Shown: positions 54,544 to 63,404, counted from the first letter of the stretch. The stretch is 64,000 nt of DNA from Defluviicoccus sp046348835 (GCA_046348835.1 JAXMDM010000004.1:310001-374000), one strand, 5' to 3'. The notes: a model not told the origin generated them from the letters alone. Numbers and translations are program-made.

Positions 54544-55893
54544 GTGACCTTTCCGCATCCGGGCGGGATACGAACCCCCGATGCCGTCGGCCGCGATGTC
54601 GCCCTAGCGGCGCAGCCGCTCGGCCAACTCGAACCGCAAGCCTGGATGACCCGGCCGGAGACCCGCGCCGTGCTCGCCGCTCTCGGCGCTGATGGTTCGG
54701 AGGTGCGGTTCATCGGCGGCTGCGTGCGGGACGCGGTCCTCAAGCGGAAGATTCGCGACATCGATCTGGCGCTGGCCAAGCCGCCCCTGGAGGTGATGCG
54801 GGCGCTGCAGCTTGCGCACATCCGGGTCGTCCCGACCGGGATCGACCATGGGACGGTTACCGCCATCATCAACGGCGTACCCTTCGAAATCACCTCGCTG
54901 CGCGTCGACGTCGAGACCGACGGCCGTCGCGCCCGGGTCGCCTACACCGACGACTGGATCGCCGACGCCGCACGCCGGGACTTCACCATCAACGCCCTGT
55001 CCTGCACCCCGGACGGCGCCGTTTACGACTACTTCAACGGGCTGGCCGATCTCGGCCAGGGCCGGATTCGATTCGTTGGCGATGCGCGGGCGCGGATCGG
55101 CGAGGACGTGCTGCGGCTGCTGCGCTTCTTTCGCTTCTACGCCCACTACGGCAAGCCCCCCCCCGACCCGGACGCGCTCGCGGCTTGTCGTGCCATGGCC
55201 GACAGATTGCCGCTGCTGTCGGGGGAGCGGGTTCGGGTCGAAGTCCTCCGGACTTTGATGTCGGAACACCCCGCCGACGTCTTCGAGCTGATGGGCGACG
55301 ATCATGTCCTCCCCCATGTGCTGCCCGAAGGCGGCGATCTCGGGCGGTTGCGGCAGCTCACCTGGCTCGAGGGACCGGGACTGCCGGCGGGCATGGCCGT
55401 CGCCGATCCGATCCGCCGTCTGGCGGCGGTGATCGCCGTCGATGCCGAAGGAAGCCGGCGGCTGGCCCACCGGCTGCGACTCTCCAATCAGCAGCGCGAT
55501 CGCCTCGTCATGATGAGCGATCCGCCGGTGCGGGTGGATCCGGACACGGGCCGCGACCGGCTTCAGCGCATCCTCTACCGGCGCGGGGCCTCCCCGGTGC
55601 GCGATATGGCACTTCTCGGCTGGGCGGGCGAGCGGGTCACCCTCGGCATTATGTCCTCGGCCCGAAGCCACGCCTGGCTCGACCTGTTGACGGCCATCGA
55701 CGAATGGCGGCCGGTGCGTTTTCCCCTCAAGGGCCGGGACGTGTTGGCGCTGGGGGTGCCGCCCGGACCCGAGGTGGGTCGGCTGCTGACCGAGGTGGAA
55801 GGCTGGTGGATGGCGGGGGGATTCGACGCCGACCGGGAGCGCTGCCTGCGCCGGCTGAGCCAGGTTGTTCCGACGCCGCCGGGGCGGTCCTAA
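54544..55893 (+). CDS. cca: CCA tRNA nucleotidyltransferase
   Basis: 449-residue class II nucleotidyltransferase. VRFIGGCVRDAVLKRKIRD (about 54-72) with the DIDLAL metal-binding Asp pair at 72 and 74. RRDFTINALSC, DYFNGLADLGQGRIRFVGDA and RIGEDVLRLLRFFRF follow. It adds or repairs the 3'-CCA of tRNA; poly(A) polymerase belongs to the same family, but the context and motifs favour CCA addition. Start GTG 54544; the frame is open to 54439 without homology. Residues 1-30 are variable. Confidence 0.93.
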   Translation: MTFPHPGGIRTPDAVGRDVALAAQPLGQLEPQAWMTRPETRAVLAALGADGSEVRFIGGCVRDAVLKRKIRDIDLALAKPPLEVMRALQLAHIRVVPTGIDHGTVTAIINGVPFEITSLRVDVETDGRRARVAYTDDWIADAARRDFTINALSCTPDGAVYDYFNGLADLGQGRIRFVGDARARIGEDVLRLLRFFRFYAHYGKPPPDPDALAACRAMADRLPLLSGERVRVEVLRTLMSEHPADVFELMGDDHVLPHVLPEGGDLGRLRQLTWLEGPGLPAGMAVADPIRRLAAVIAVDAEGSRRLAHRLRLSNQQRDRLVMMSDPPVRVDPDTGRDRLQRILYRRGASPVRDMALLGWAGERVTLGIMSSARSHAWLDLLTAIDEWRPVRFPLKGRDVLALGVPPGPEVGRLLTEVEGWWMAGGFDADRERCLRRLSQVVPTPPGRS

Positions 55894-56103
55894 CCGTGGC
55901 GGGAACGGTCACATGTTGCAGAAAAGCACGATATCGTTGCAACAAAGTGTCGCGAGATTTCCACCGCTTGACGGATAACGCCGCAGACCGGCAATACTTC
56001 TTCTACGCGGCAAAGGGGGACGTGGTCGTTCCGCCGCACCATGGGCCGCCGTCTCGCGGCCGTCTTGAGTCTGGGTTCCGGGAAGCGCCTGGTAGGGAGA
56101 TAC

Positions 56104-56451
56104 ATGACGATGAAGAAAGCGTTGCTGGCCCCCTTCGCCGGGGCATTGATGTTGATCAGCGCAGGGAGCGTGGCCCACGCTCAGGACGTGGCATGCGCCT
56201 CCGCGATCTCCGCCTACCTGAAGGAGCTCGGGGTCGACATGTCGAAGATGACGAATGTTACCGTGCAGGCACAGCGCTGGGCGCACAAAGGTGACGACGA
56301 CGGTCCGATCTACGGGTACACATTCACCGGCACGCCCGCCCAATGCTCTTCCGGTGGAATTACCATGGGCGTGACCACCGGCTGCGAGATCAGCCATGCG
56401 GCGACGACGCCCGGTTGCACCATAAAGGGTATTGCGCCCGTCTGGTGGTAG
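56104..56451 (+). CDS. Small secreted cysteine-containing protein
   Basis: 115 residues. ATG 56104 follows GTAGGGAG. Signal peptide MKKALLAPFAGALMLISAGS with AHA cleavage before QDVAC. The mature part is about 85 residues with four Cys (VACASAIS, AQCSSGG, TTGCEIS, PGCTIKG), ending in a Trp-Trp. No family is recognised. Probably a disulfide-bonded periplasmic protein. First of three small envelope genes on this strand. Confidence 0.7.
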   Translation: MTMKKALLAPFAGALMLISAGSVAHAQDVACASAISAYLKELGVDMSKMTNVTVQAQRWAHKGDDDGPIYGYTFTGTPAQCSSGGITMGVTTGCEISHAATTPGCTIKGIAPVWW

Positions 56452-56594
56452 GCGTTCGATCTGATCGACGACGTTAGGGCGGGACACCGGTAGACGCGGC
56501 GGAAGGCACCCGACGTCTCCCGGTGTTTTCGCATCGATGCACGGACCCCGGACCCATCGGCCGGGGTCGATGGCGTAAAGCGGGACCGAAATCC

Positions 56595-57095
56595 ATGGAT
56601 TTCGCCGGAAGAGGGGGCCGACTCCGGCTGCGGTCGCTCCGCTGGTTGGCGCTCGTGCTGTTGGCGGGCTGCGCCTCTGTGGTCGGCCCCGCCGTCGCGC
56701 CACCGAAGGTGACGGTGGAAGCCGTGGGCCTGACCCGATCGGGGATCGTGTCACAAGAAGTAACGCTGGGGCTGGGCCTGCAGAACCGGGCCGACCGCGA
56801 GCTCGATGTGGACTCGGTCAGCCTAAATCTGGGGGTCAACGGCAAGCGCATGGGATCGGGGGTGCTCCTCAAGCCGTTCGTTCTGCCGGCCGACGGCTCG
56901 GCACGGATCGACGTGCCGGTCACCATAAGCACCGGCGATCTGCTCGATGCGATGGGTCGCCTGGGTAACAACAAGAAAATAGCCTACACGCTGGAGGGTC
57001 AGTTGCATCTGGCCGCCAATGAGGGGGTTGTGGCGTTCACCGACGAGGGGGAGGTGGCGCTGCCGTTTCCTCTGCCGTCGGTCCCGGGGAGCTGA
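56595..57095 (+). CDS. LEA type 2 (WHy-domain) lipoprotein
   Basis: 166 residues. Lipobox LVLLAGC with Cys26. The mature part is an LEA14/WHy-type domain: VTVEAVGLTRSGIVSQEV, then LGLQNRADRELDVDSVSL and VPVTISTGDLLDAM. Such proteins are induced by water or osmotic stress in some organisms, which here is inference only. ATG 56595 is preferred over upstream in-frame starts, because it puts the Arg-rich n-region just before the hydrophobic core. Confidence 0.83.
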   Translation: MDFAGRGGRLRLRSLRWLALVLLAGCASVVGPAVAPPKVTVEAVGLTRSGIVSQEVTLGLGLQNRADRELDVDSVSLNLGVNGKRMGSGVLLKPFVLPADGSARIDVPVTISTGDLLDAMGRLGNNKKIAYTLEGQLHLAANEGVVAFTDEGEVALPFPLPSVPGS

Positions 57096-57192
57096 TCGGC
57101 CGGCTCGTGCTTCGCGGATCTCCTCCAACCCACCCGGGACGGAACGAAGCCGGGGTTGGTGCGTTTGCGTTCCAATTCAACGGAGGACCACG

Positions 57193-57753
57193 ATGAACAA
57201 GAGCGTTAAAGGAATCGCGTTCGCGACGCTGACCGCGGGGGTTTTCGCCATGCAGGCCGCACCGGCGGGCGCCGCCACCGCCAGCGAGCTGGAGGCCACC
57301 GCCACGGCGAGCCTGAAGCAATGCTTTGCCGACGTGGGGGGCTGCAAGGCGGTGGGTGAGAAGGCGAAAGGGATCCTGGTCTTTCCCGAGATCACCCAGG
57401 CGGCGGTGGGGATAGGCGGATCCTACGGCGAAGGGGTCCTGATGGTGAACGGCAAGCCAGTGGGCTTTTACAGCCTGGCCGGAGGGTCGGTCGGCCTCCA
57501 GCTAGGCGCGCAGAAGTTCTCCCAGGTGGTGATGTTCATGACCAAGGAGTCCCTCGCGCAGTTCCAGGCCAGCTCCGGTTGGACGGCAGACGCCGCAGCC
57601 GGAGTAACCTGGATCGATCAGGGGGCGAGCGAGCAGGCGTCCACCATGAGCCAGGACAAGCCGGTGATCGGCTTTGCCTTCGGGGCGCAGGGCCTGATGG
57701 GCGCGGCGGCGGTGGGCGGCGCCAAAATTACCCCGTTCACCCCTGAGAAGTAG
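57193..57753 (+). CDS. SYLF-domain (YSC84-like) secreted lipid-binding protein
   Basis: 186 residues. Signal peptide GIAFATLTAGVFAMQAAPAG. The SYLF domain is clear: AKGILVFPEITQAAVGIGGSYGEG, then GFYSLAGGSVGLQLGAQKF and IGFAFGAQGLMGAAAVGG. Eukaryotic SYLF domains bind phosphoinositides; bacterial ones are secreted and poorly studied. GGAGGA precedes ATG 57193. Convergent with the next gene, 9 bases apart. Confidence 0.88.
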   Translation: MNKSVKGIAFATLTAGVFAMQAAPAGAATASELEATATASLKQCFADVGGCKAVGEKAKGILVFPEITQAAVGIGGSYGEGVLMVNGKPVGFYSLAGGSVGLQLGAQKFSQVVMFMTKESLAQFQASSGWTADAAAGVTWIDQGASEQASTMSQDKPVIGFAFGAQGLMGAAAVGGAKITPFTPEK

Positions 57754-57762
57754 TCCCAACGC

Positions 57763-58386
57763 TCAGCTGCCGGCCGGTGCGAAGCGGATGTCGTCCACAT
57801 AGACGGTGGCTCGCCCGGCCGGGTTGTGCGCCCGGTTGGCGATGACGACGAACGGCGTGATCACCCTTTTCAGCGCGCTGCCGTCTAGTGGCAGTTCGAA
57901 CCTCTGCCAGTTCCGATCCAACGACAGCCAACCGGTATCGAACGGCAGCGGGGCGGAGTCCCCCGCGGGTGCATCCTCGGCAATGGCGACCTTAACCCGG
58001 ATCGCTTCGCCGCCGGCGGCGCCGCGTACGGAGAAGACGAGACGATCGGCCGCGGTGAGGTCGAAGGCCGGGCCGGGCGTGGCCCCCCAGTACCCCGGGG
58101 CGCTGGTGACGACGACCCCGGCCCATGATCCCGGCGTCGGACCGAAGACAAAATCGAGGCGAACCGCCGTTTCGCCGGACGCCGTCGGGCGGGATCGGTC
58201 GGCCATGTCGATGCCGACGCTGGCGCCGTCGCCGCCGGTCATGATTTCGGCCCAGTGGCCTCGGTTGTCTGGCGCGCCGGCGTCGTCGTAGACGACGAGA
58301 ACCGCCGGCGCGTCGGCGGCGAGGGGCGGCGCGGCGGCCAGGGTGGCGGCGACCGCCACCAGTGCCGCGGCGCGGGGTGGGGTCAT
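57763..58386 (-). CDS. Exported protein, probable galactose-binding-like fold
   Basis: 207 residues with a signal peptide (AAALVAVAATLAAAPPLAAD). The mature part is beta-rich: AVRLDFVFGPTPGSWAGVVV, RLVFSVRGAAGGEAIRVKVAI, and the ending TVYVDDIRF is typical of CBM11/CIA30-like jelly-roll domains. ATG 58386 overlaps the upstream META gene stop (ATGA). Possibly binds a polysaccharide or glycoconjugate; the family call is tentative. Confidence 0.7.
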   Translation of the reverse strand: MTPPRAAALVAVAATLAAAPPLAADAPAVLVVYDDAGAPDNRGHWAEIMTGGDGASVGIDMADRSRPTASGETAVRLDFVFGPTPGSWAGVVVTSAPGYWGATPGPAFDLTAADRLVFSVRGAAGGEAIRVKVAIAEDAPAGDSAPLPFDTGWLSLDRNWQRFELPLDGSALKRVITPFVVIANRAHNPAGRATVYVDDIRFAPAGS

Positions 58387-58814
58387 TCCGGTCCGGTATC
58401 CCGACCGAGGCGGAGCCGCTCCTTGCCGGAAGCGTCGAAGATCAGCAGGTAGCGCTCGTCGACGGTGTAACGGTGGGCAGCGGCCAGCGCCGCGGTAAAT
58501 CGCTGCTCCTGCTGCATCAGCGGCGGCGGGCAGGCTTTGCGGGTGGCGATCACCGGGCCGATCTGGAGACCGTCGCCGGTCAGGGTGACCGGGGCAGAGT
58601 ATCGGTTGCACCCCGTGCTGCCGGAAATCTTGTCGGCTCCCTGGAACTGGAGGGTCGAGGACGCGGCGTCGGCCCGGGCGCCGTCGATGTCCTCGACCCG
58701 CCAGCGGGTGTCGGTGACGGCGGACGGGGCAGCGGTATCGTCCATGGCCCGGCACCCCCCGGCGAAGATCAGCGCGACAAGGATGGCGGTGGCGAGCCGT
58801 GTGTGCTGTCGCAT
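58383..58814 (-). CDS. META-domain lipoprotein
   Basis: 143 residues. Signal with lipobox FAGGC (Cys21). The META domain: TDTRWRVEDIDGA, KISGSTGCNRYSAPVTLTGD and IGPVIATRKACPP, like HslJ, an E. coli heat-shock lipoprotein linked to novobiocin tolerance. ATG 58814 is preferred because it places the hydrophobic core near the N-terminus. It overlaps the downstream gene (ATGA) and lies 32 bases after the HIT gene. Confidence 0.85.
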   Translation of the reverse strand: MRQHTRLATAILVALIFAGGCRAMDDTAAPSAVTDTRWRVEDIDGARADAASSTLQFQGADKISGSTGCNRYSAPVTLTGDGLQIGPVIATRKACPPPLMQQEQRFTAALAAAHRYTVDERYLLIFDASGKERLRLGRDTGPE

Positions 58815-58846
58815 GGTGGTCGCGTCCTCCAAAGCCTGCCGCGTCA

Positions 58847-59287
58847 TCAGGAAGGCGGCGCCGGCGAGAACGGCAAAGGCCCGGCGGCCAGCGCCGGCTG
58901 CAGGCGGCCCATCATAGCCGCGGCGTCGGCGGGCGTATAGGGCAGCGCCGGCGAATGGCCCCAGACCGGGCCGGGCCAGGCGGGGTCGTCGACCCGGCGA
59001 CCGACCACGTGGATGTGGAGCTGGGCGACGATATTGCCGAGGGCGGCGACGTTGATCTTGTGGGGGACGCACGTCTCGGCCAGGGCCATTGCCGCCAGGG
59101 CGATCTCTTCCACCAGGATCGCTCTATCGGCGGCGGTCAGCTCGAACAGCTCACCGACCCCCGATCGCTCCGGAACGAGGATCAGCCATGGGTAGCGGGA
59201 GTCGTTCATCAACAGGACGCGCGACAGGGACAGCCGGCCGCAGGGGACGGTGTCGGCGGCGAGCCGCGCGTCCAGGGTGAAGGTCAT
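58847..59287 (-). CDS. HIT-family hydrolase
   Basis: 146 residues. The histidine triad is QLHIHVVGR (about residues 89-97). VLLMNDSRYPWLILVPE is typical of the bacterial single-domain HIT proteins, which hydrolyse nucleotide-substituted phosphates. ATG 59287 overlaps the glucan exporter stop (ATGA). Cytoplasmic, substrate unknown. Confidence 0.92.
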   Translation of the reverse strand: MTFTLDARLAADTVPCGRLSLSRVLLMNDSRYPWLILVPERSGVGELFELTAADRAILVEEIALAAMALAETCVPHKINVAALGNIVAQLHIHVVGRRVDDPAWPGPVWGHSPALPYTPADAAAMMGRLQPALAAGPLPFSPAPPS

Positions 59288-61104
59288 TTCTCCTCCTCCA
59301 CCGGGGGCGACGGAACCGAGCCGGCGTCATCGACACCGCCGCCGTCACGACGGGCGTGGCTGCCGAGCTGGGTGTGGACCAGATTGGCGAAAACGCCGCC
59401 ACGCCGGACCAGCTCGTCGAAGCGGCCGCGCTCGACGATGCGCCCGTGCTGGAAGACCAGGATCAGGTCGCATTGACGGACGGTGGAGAGGCGGTGGGCG
59501 ATGACGAAGGTGGTCCGCCCCTGCATCAGCGCCTGCAGCGCCTTCTGTACCCGCGCCTCCGTGGCCGCATCGAGGGCGCTGGTGGCTTCGTCGAGGATGA
59601 GGATGGGCGAATCCTTGAGCAGCGCCCGGGCGATGGCGACACGCTGGCGCTCGCCGCCCGACAACGTGACCCCGCGCTCGCCAAGCAGGGTGTTGTAGCC
59701 CTTCGGCTGGCGCATGATGAACTCGTGCGCCTCCGCCAGCTTGGCCGCCGCCTCGATCTCGGCGTCGGTGGCTTCGGGACGGCCGACACGCAGGTTCTCG
59801 CCGATCGTCCGATAGAACATGGTGGAGTCCTGGAAGACGACGCCGATGTTCTGCCGCAGCGAGTCGAGGGTGAGGTCGCGGATGTCGATGCCGTCGATGC
59901 GGATGGTACCCGACTGCGGATCGGCGAGCCGGTGCAGGAGCGCCATCGCGGTGCTCTTCCCGGCGCCGGTAGCCCCCACCAGCGCCACCGAGGTACCGGC
60001 CTTCACCGCGAAGGTGAGGTCGCTCACCGCTGACTGCTCCCGGGTGTAGGCATAGCTCACGTGGTAGAACTCGACGTCGCCCCGGGCGTGGCCGAGGGCG
60101 ATGGCGTCCGGCTTCTCCTCGACCGTCGATTTGGTGTCCAGCACCTGGAAGAACTGGGCGAGCAGCGGCATCTGGAAGAACAGGCGGGAGAAGAAGCCCA
60201 TCCCCTGGTCGAGGCGGCCGATCAGCAGGGTGGCGAAGCCCATGAAGCTGACGATCTCGCCGACCGTCACCTTGCCCTGCAGGGTCAGCCAGGTCCCCAG
60301 CATGAAGATGGCGATGACGGTGATCGTCGACGCGGCGCGGGTGAGCACGCTGACCGCCGCCCATAGATTGAGTACCGGGTATTGGGCGGCGAGAACCCGG
60401 CGCATGATGAACGACAGCGACTTCGCCTCGGCGGATAGCCGGGTGAAGCTGTGGATCAGCGGCACGTTGCCGAGGGCATCGCCGGCCCGCATCGCCAGCC
60501 GCGAGTGATACTCCTCGACCACGCCTTGCGCCTTTTCGGTGCGGCTGATCACCAGCGCGGTGAGGATGCTGAAGGTGGCGATGAGGACGACCAGGAGCAG
60601 GCCGAGCTGCCAGTTCAGCACCAAGGAGCAGGGCAGCAGGACGACGATGGCGACGAAGGTGGCGAGGTGTTCGCGAAAGAACGCCAGCCAGATCCCGAAC
60701 AAGGTGTCGACGCCCTGCAGCATCACCTTGAGCAGCCGGCCGGAATGAGTCTCGGTATGGTAGGCGGGCGGCAGGCTGAGGACGTGCTGGAAGTAGAGCG
60801 CCATGGCGGCAAGGCGCCGCCGATGCGCCAGCCGGTCGGCGTGGAGGGAGACAAGGATATTGGCGACGATGCCGGTGAGGCCGACCCCGGCCCAGATGGC
60901 GAGGACATGGAGGCTTTCGCTCCAGGTCTGCTCCTGGGGCTGATTCGACGCGTGGGCGAGGACGTCGACGATGCGGCCGAACAGCACCGGCTCCACATAG
61001 TAGAGGACCGCCACGACGACGTTGGCGAGGGCTAGACCGATCGCCAGGCCCCGTTCCGCCCTGAGCAAACCGAGAACCCGTCGGTAAACGCGGAAGAACT
61101 TCAT
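59284..61104 (-). CDS. ndvA: Glucan ABC exporter, ATP-binding/permease (NdvA/ChvA type)
   Basis: 606 residues, half-size ABC exporter. Six membrane helices in the first 310 residues (for example LAIGLALANVVVAVLYYVEP and IAIFMLGTWLTLQ), then the nucleotide-binding domain: GATGAGKST, LSGGERQRVAIARALL and ILILDEATSALD. It closely resembles Rhizobium NdvA and Agrobacterium ChvA, which export cyclic beta-1,2-glucan, as in FGRIVDVLA, ADRLAHRRR and FMGFATLLIGRLDQ. No glucan synthase (ndvB) is in the window, so the substrate is inferred. ATG 61104 is favoured over the longer frame. First gene of the ndvA-HIT-META-exported-protein run. Confidence 0.9.
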   Translation of the reverse strand: MKFFRVYRRVLGLLRAERGLAIGLALANVVVAVLYYVEPVLFGRIVDVLAHASNQPQEQTWSESLHVLAIWAGVGLTGIVANILVSLHADRLAHRRRLAAMALYFQHVLSLPPAYHTETHSGRLLKVMLQGVDTLFGIWLAFFREHLATFVAIVVLLPCSLVLNWQLGLLLVVLIATFSILTALVISRTEKAQGVVEEYHSRLAMRAGDALGNVPLIHSFTRLSAEAKSLSFIMRRVLAAQYPVLNLWAAVSVLTRAASTITVIAIFMLGTWLTLQGKVTVGEIVSFMGFATLLIGRLDQGMGFFSRLFFQMPLLAQFFQVLDTKSTVEEKPDAIALGHARGDVEFYHVSYAYTREQSAVSDLTFAVKAGTSVALVGATGAGKSTAMALLHRLADPQSGTIRIDGIDIRDLTLDSLRQNIGVVFQDSTMFYRTIGENLRVGRPEATDAEIEAAAKLAEAHEFIMRQPKGYNTLLGERGVTLSGGERQRVAIARALLKDSPILILDEATSALDAATEARVQKALQALMQGRTTFVIAHRLSTVRQCDLILVFQHGRIVERGRFDELVRRGGVFANLVHTQLGSHARRDGGGVDDAGSVPSPPVEEEK

Positions 61105-61619
61105 CGCTGCAGCCCCCGTAGCTTCCAGGTGTTCGATATCACGGCAACGGATCACCGCAAAGGACGGGCGCGGCGGCGGTTTGTCTCTTCGCCACCGCCC
61201 CTGTGCTTGTCCGGGCCCGAAGGTCGCGGTGCCGCAGACCGCCGTCGGGAGCGCCGGCTGTCGTCGAAATCGGTGCTGCGTCGCAACATAAGATGTTGCA
61301 TTCGTGTGACACCGGTTGGCGAACCGAGGAAAGCCGCGGTGTTAGGCGCCCCTGCATCATCGACAGCCTGCAACAGGTTCGATAGCGTCCTAGATTAAAT
61401 CGGTTCGCAAGTCCGTTAAGGAATTGTCGCCTGCGCGCCGTGGCAACGGGCTGCCGGCGGTTCGGTTCAGTCCTGCGGAGGACACCTTCCCACCTCAGCA
61501 GGGTCATCGGCCGGTCCGAGAGGCAGCCCGCCAAGGCTCCCACGGCGCAAACTTTTTGTTAATCGGCTTCGGTCACCTTGTTGTGTGCCGTTGCGAAACT
61601 GCCGCTGGGAGGCGGATAG
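61105..61619. other. Intergenic region without supported gene
   Basis: About 515 bases upstream of ndvA and before the 59-residue ORF. Only short Arg-rich open frames occur, without motifs. Promoters of both neighbours should lie here; no convincing boxes were picked out. Confidence 0.5.
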
Positions 61620-61799
61620 ATGTTGACCCACTCGCCCTACGACGCCGAGTCGTCGTCCACGACCGGCGATCGCAAGTCGTCGCCGTCGCCGTTGCCGTTC
61701 GAGTCCGAATTCGACGGCGTTCGCCGGGAGATCTCTCCTCCGAAAGAGCCGATGATGGATCCGTCACGGTATTGGGACCTGCACGGCGGGACCGACTGA
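61620..61799 (+). CDS. Small hydrophilic Ser/Pro-rich protein
   Basis: 59 codons, ATG 61620, with GGGAGG seven bases upstream. The product begins MLTHSPYDAESSSTTGDRKS, continues through a Pro/Ser and Glu-rich middle, and ends SRYWDLHGGTD. It is acidic, probably disordered, with no signal or Cys. Third positions are strongly GC, as in the neighbouring genes, which supports coding. A longer plus-strand frame in the same place (from 61424) is Arg-rich and less credible. Function unknown. Confidence 0.5.
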   Translation: MLTHSPYDAESSSTTGDRKSSPSPLPFESEFDGVRREISPPKEPMMDPSRYWDLHGGTD

Positions 61800-61869
61800 T
61801 CGAGGGCGCATCGGCATTGATTCCCGCGGTGCCCCCGGCGGGTTCTAGCTCAGCCCCTTGACTTGCGCG

Positions 61870-61895
61870 AGGTGTAGGAATATCATCCTACACCT
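61870..61895 (+). promoter_or_regulatory. Perfect 10-bp palindrome upstream of M15 peptidase
   Basis: AGGTGTAGGA, ATATCA, TCCTACACCT: ten perfect pairs with a six-base spacer, ending 16 bases before the peptidase ATG and just upstream of its AAGGAGG ribosome site. The symmetry and position suit a dimeric repressor operator, or a 5' hairpin controlling translation. Confidence 0.55.
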
Positions 61896-61911
61896 AAGCA
61901 AGGAGGCTGGC

Positions 61912-62337
61912 ATGGGGTCGCGCCGTCTGGAAGATCTCAATCCGATCGTGGAGAAGAAGGCGCGGGCGCTCCTCGCCGCGTCGGAAGAGGAGGGCATCCA
62001 CCTGCTGGTGACCTCCACCTTACGCACCTACGAGGAGCAGGCCGGCATCTACGCCCAGGGAAGGACCCGGCCAGGCAAGCGGGTCACCAACGCCCGCCCG
62101 GGCTACTCCTGGCACAACTTCGGTCTTGCTTTCGACGTGGTGCCGCTGGTCTGCGGCAAGCCGGTATGGAACAGCAGTTGCTGGGCTCGGATCGGCGCCA
62201 TCGGTCGATCCTTCGGTCTTACCTGGGGCGGCGACTTCAGCGGCCTGAAGGACCTTGCCCACTTCGAGTACCATCCCCGCCTCGAACTCGCCGAGGCCCG
62301 CCGCCGCCTCGCCGCCGGCGAAACCATGCTGGCGTAG
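61912..62337 (+). CDS. M15-family peptidoglycan peptidase (endolysin-like L-alanyl-D-glutamate/D-Ala type)
   Basis: 141 residues. Zinc motifs: SWHNFGLAFDVVP (SxHxxGxAxD, about residues 66-78) and HFEYHP (about 122-127), with STLRTYEEQAGIYAQGRT before them. It matches the M15B/C peptidases that include phage endolysins such as T5 Lys. There is no signal peptide, so release needs a holin or lysis, or it acts in the cytoplasm on recycled peptides. ATG 61912 follows AAGGAGG. No phage genes are nearby, so it may be a solitary domesticated lysin. Confidence 0.9.
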   Translation: MGSRRLEDLNPIVEKKARALLAASEEEGIHLLVTSTLRTYEEQAGIYAQGRTRPGKRVTNARPGYSWHNFGLAFDVVPLVCGKPVWNSSCWARIGAIGRSFGLTWGGDFSGLKDLAHFEYHPRLELAEARRRLAAGETMLA

Positions 62338-62344
62338 GCTGCCC

Positions 62345-63253
62345 TTACGCCTGTTCGGCGTAGACCTCGACGTTGGTCCTGAGCATGGTGACCAGATCGT
62401 CGCGCGCCCCATCGCGGGTGCCGCCAACCCACGCCGCCGCCAACGGCAGCTTTTCCCTGGCCGTCTCCGCCACGAGCGGGATGTAACGCACCCTCGAGAC
62501 CGGCATTCGCGATGTCCAGCGGGGGACGATGGCGATACCCGCCTCCGAGGCCACCAAGTTGACGATCGTATACTTCTCCTCGGCGAAGAGGACGACGCGC
62601 GCCTGCAGTCCGGCCTCGGCGAACAGCTGCAGCGTCAGATCGTGACTATGGGGACGCGAACGGCGCTCCGGAACAATCATCGGTTGATCTTTCAGATCCT
62701 CGATCCATAGACGCTCCCGTCCGGCGAGCGGGTGTCGCTCGGGAACGGCGACGATGGGCGTCTCGTGAAAAAGAAAAAAGAACTCGAGCGCCTTGTCGGC
62801 GACCTCCGGCGGCCGGACGAAGGCGAGGTCGATGCTGCCCGACAGCAAGCGCGGCAACAGGCGGATGGTCTTGTTCTCGACCAATTGGACCGCGACGTCG
62901 GGTCGCCGTTGGCGAAAATCATGGAGGACCATCGGAACCAGCCCGGCGGCAGCGCTATCGATCACCCCCAGCCTCAGCGTCGTCGTCCGGCTTCGTCGCC
63001 TTTGGTGAAAGCGCGCGCTCAAGGTATCGACCTGCCTGAGCAGCGCCCGCGCTTCGTCGAGAAACAGCGCCCCCTCCTCGGTAAGGGCGACGTTCCGCGT
63101 CGTTCTCTCCAGGAGCCGCGCCCCGATCTCCTCTTCCAGCAGGCGGACATGCCGTCCCAGCGCCGCCGGCAGCATCTGCAGCCGGCCCGCGGCTTTGCCG
63201 AAGTGAAGTTCCTCGGCGACCGCGACGAAGCAACGAAGCTGTTGCAGGTCCAT
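62345..63253 (-). CDS. LysR-family transcriptional regulator
   Basis: 302 residues. Winged-helix N-terminus: MDLQQLRCFVAVAEELHFGKAA, ALGRHVRLLEEEIGARLLER. The effector domain follows (about 90-295) with LRLGVIDSAAAGLVP and FLFHETPIVAVPERHPLAG. Divergent from the MFS transporter, with 151 bases between, so it probably controls that gene and itself in response to the transported compound. Confidence 0.93.
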   Translation of the reverse strand: MDLQQLRCFVAVAEELHFGKAAGRLQMLPAALGRHVRLLEEEIGARLLERTTRNVALTEEGALFLDEARALLRQVDTLSARFHQRRRSRTTTLRLGVIDSAAAGLVPMVLHDFRQRRPDVAVQLVENKTIRLLPRLLSGSIDLAFVRPPEVADKALEFFFLFHETPIVAVPERHPLAGRERLWIEDLKDQPMIVPERRSRPHSHDLTLQLFAEAGLQARVVLFAEEKYTIVNLVASEAGIAIVPRWTSRMPVSRVRYIPLVAETAREKLPLAAAWVGGTRDGARDDLVTMLRTNVEVYAEQA

Positions 63254-63345
63254 CGTGCCCCTCCGACCGCGTCGCTGATTAGATCACTTTTTTGAATAAA
63301 CCTGGATCAATTGTGTATCCGGCGATCACCAGTAAACTTAGCAAT

Positions 63346-63370
63346 ACATTTTGAGTTCAACCTCAAATGT
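63346..63370. promoter_or_regulatory. Inverted repeat in LysR-MFS intergenic region
   Basis: ACATTTTGAG, TTCAAC, CTCAAATGT: nine pairs with one bulged T, in an AT-rich stretch 35 bases before the MFS start. A candidate LysR-type binding site. Confidence 0.4.
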
Positions 63371-63404
63371 AATCAACGAAACTAGCTGGTGAGGAGACTG
63401 GCTC

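Noticed and set aside
61424..61861. 145-codon plus-strand ORF
   Set aside because: Arg/Val-rich, no motif, and a better-supported small ORF (61620-61799) uses another frame over the same bases.
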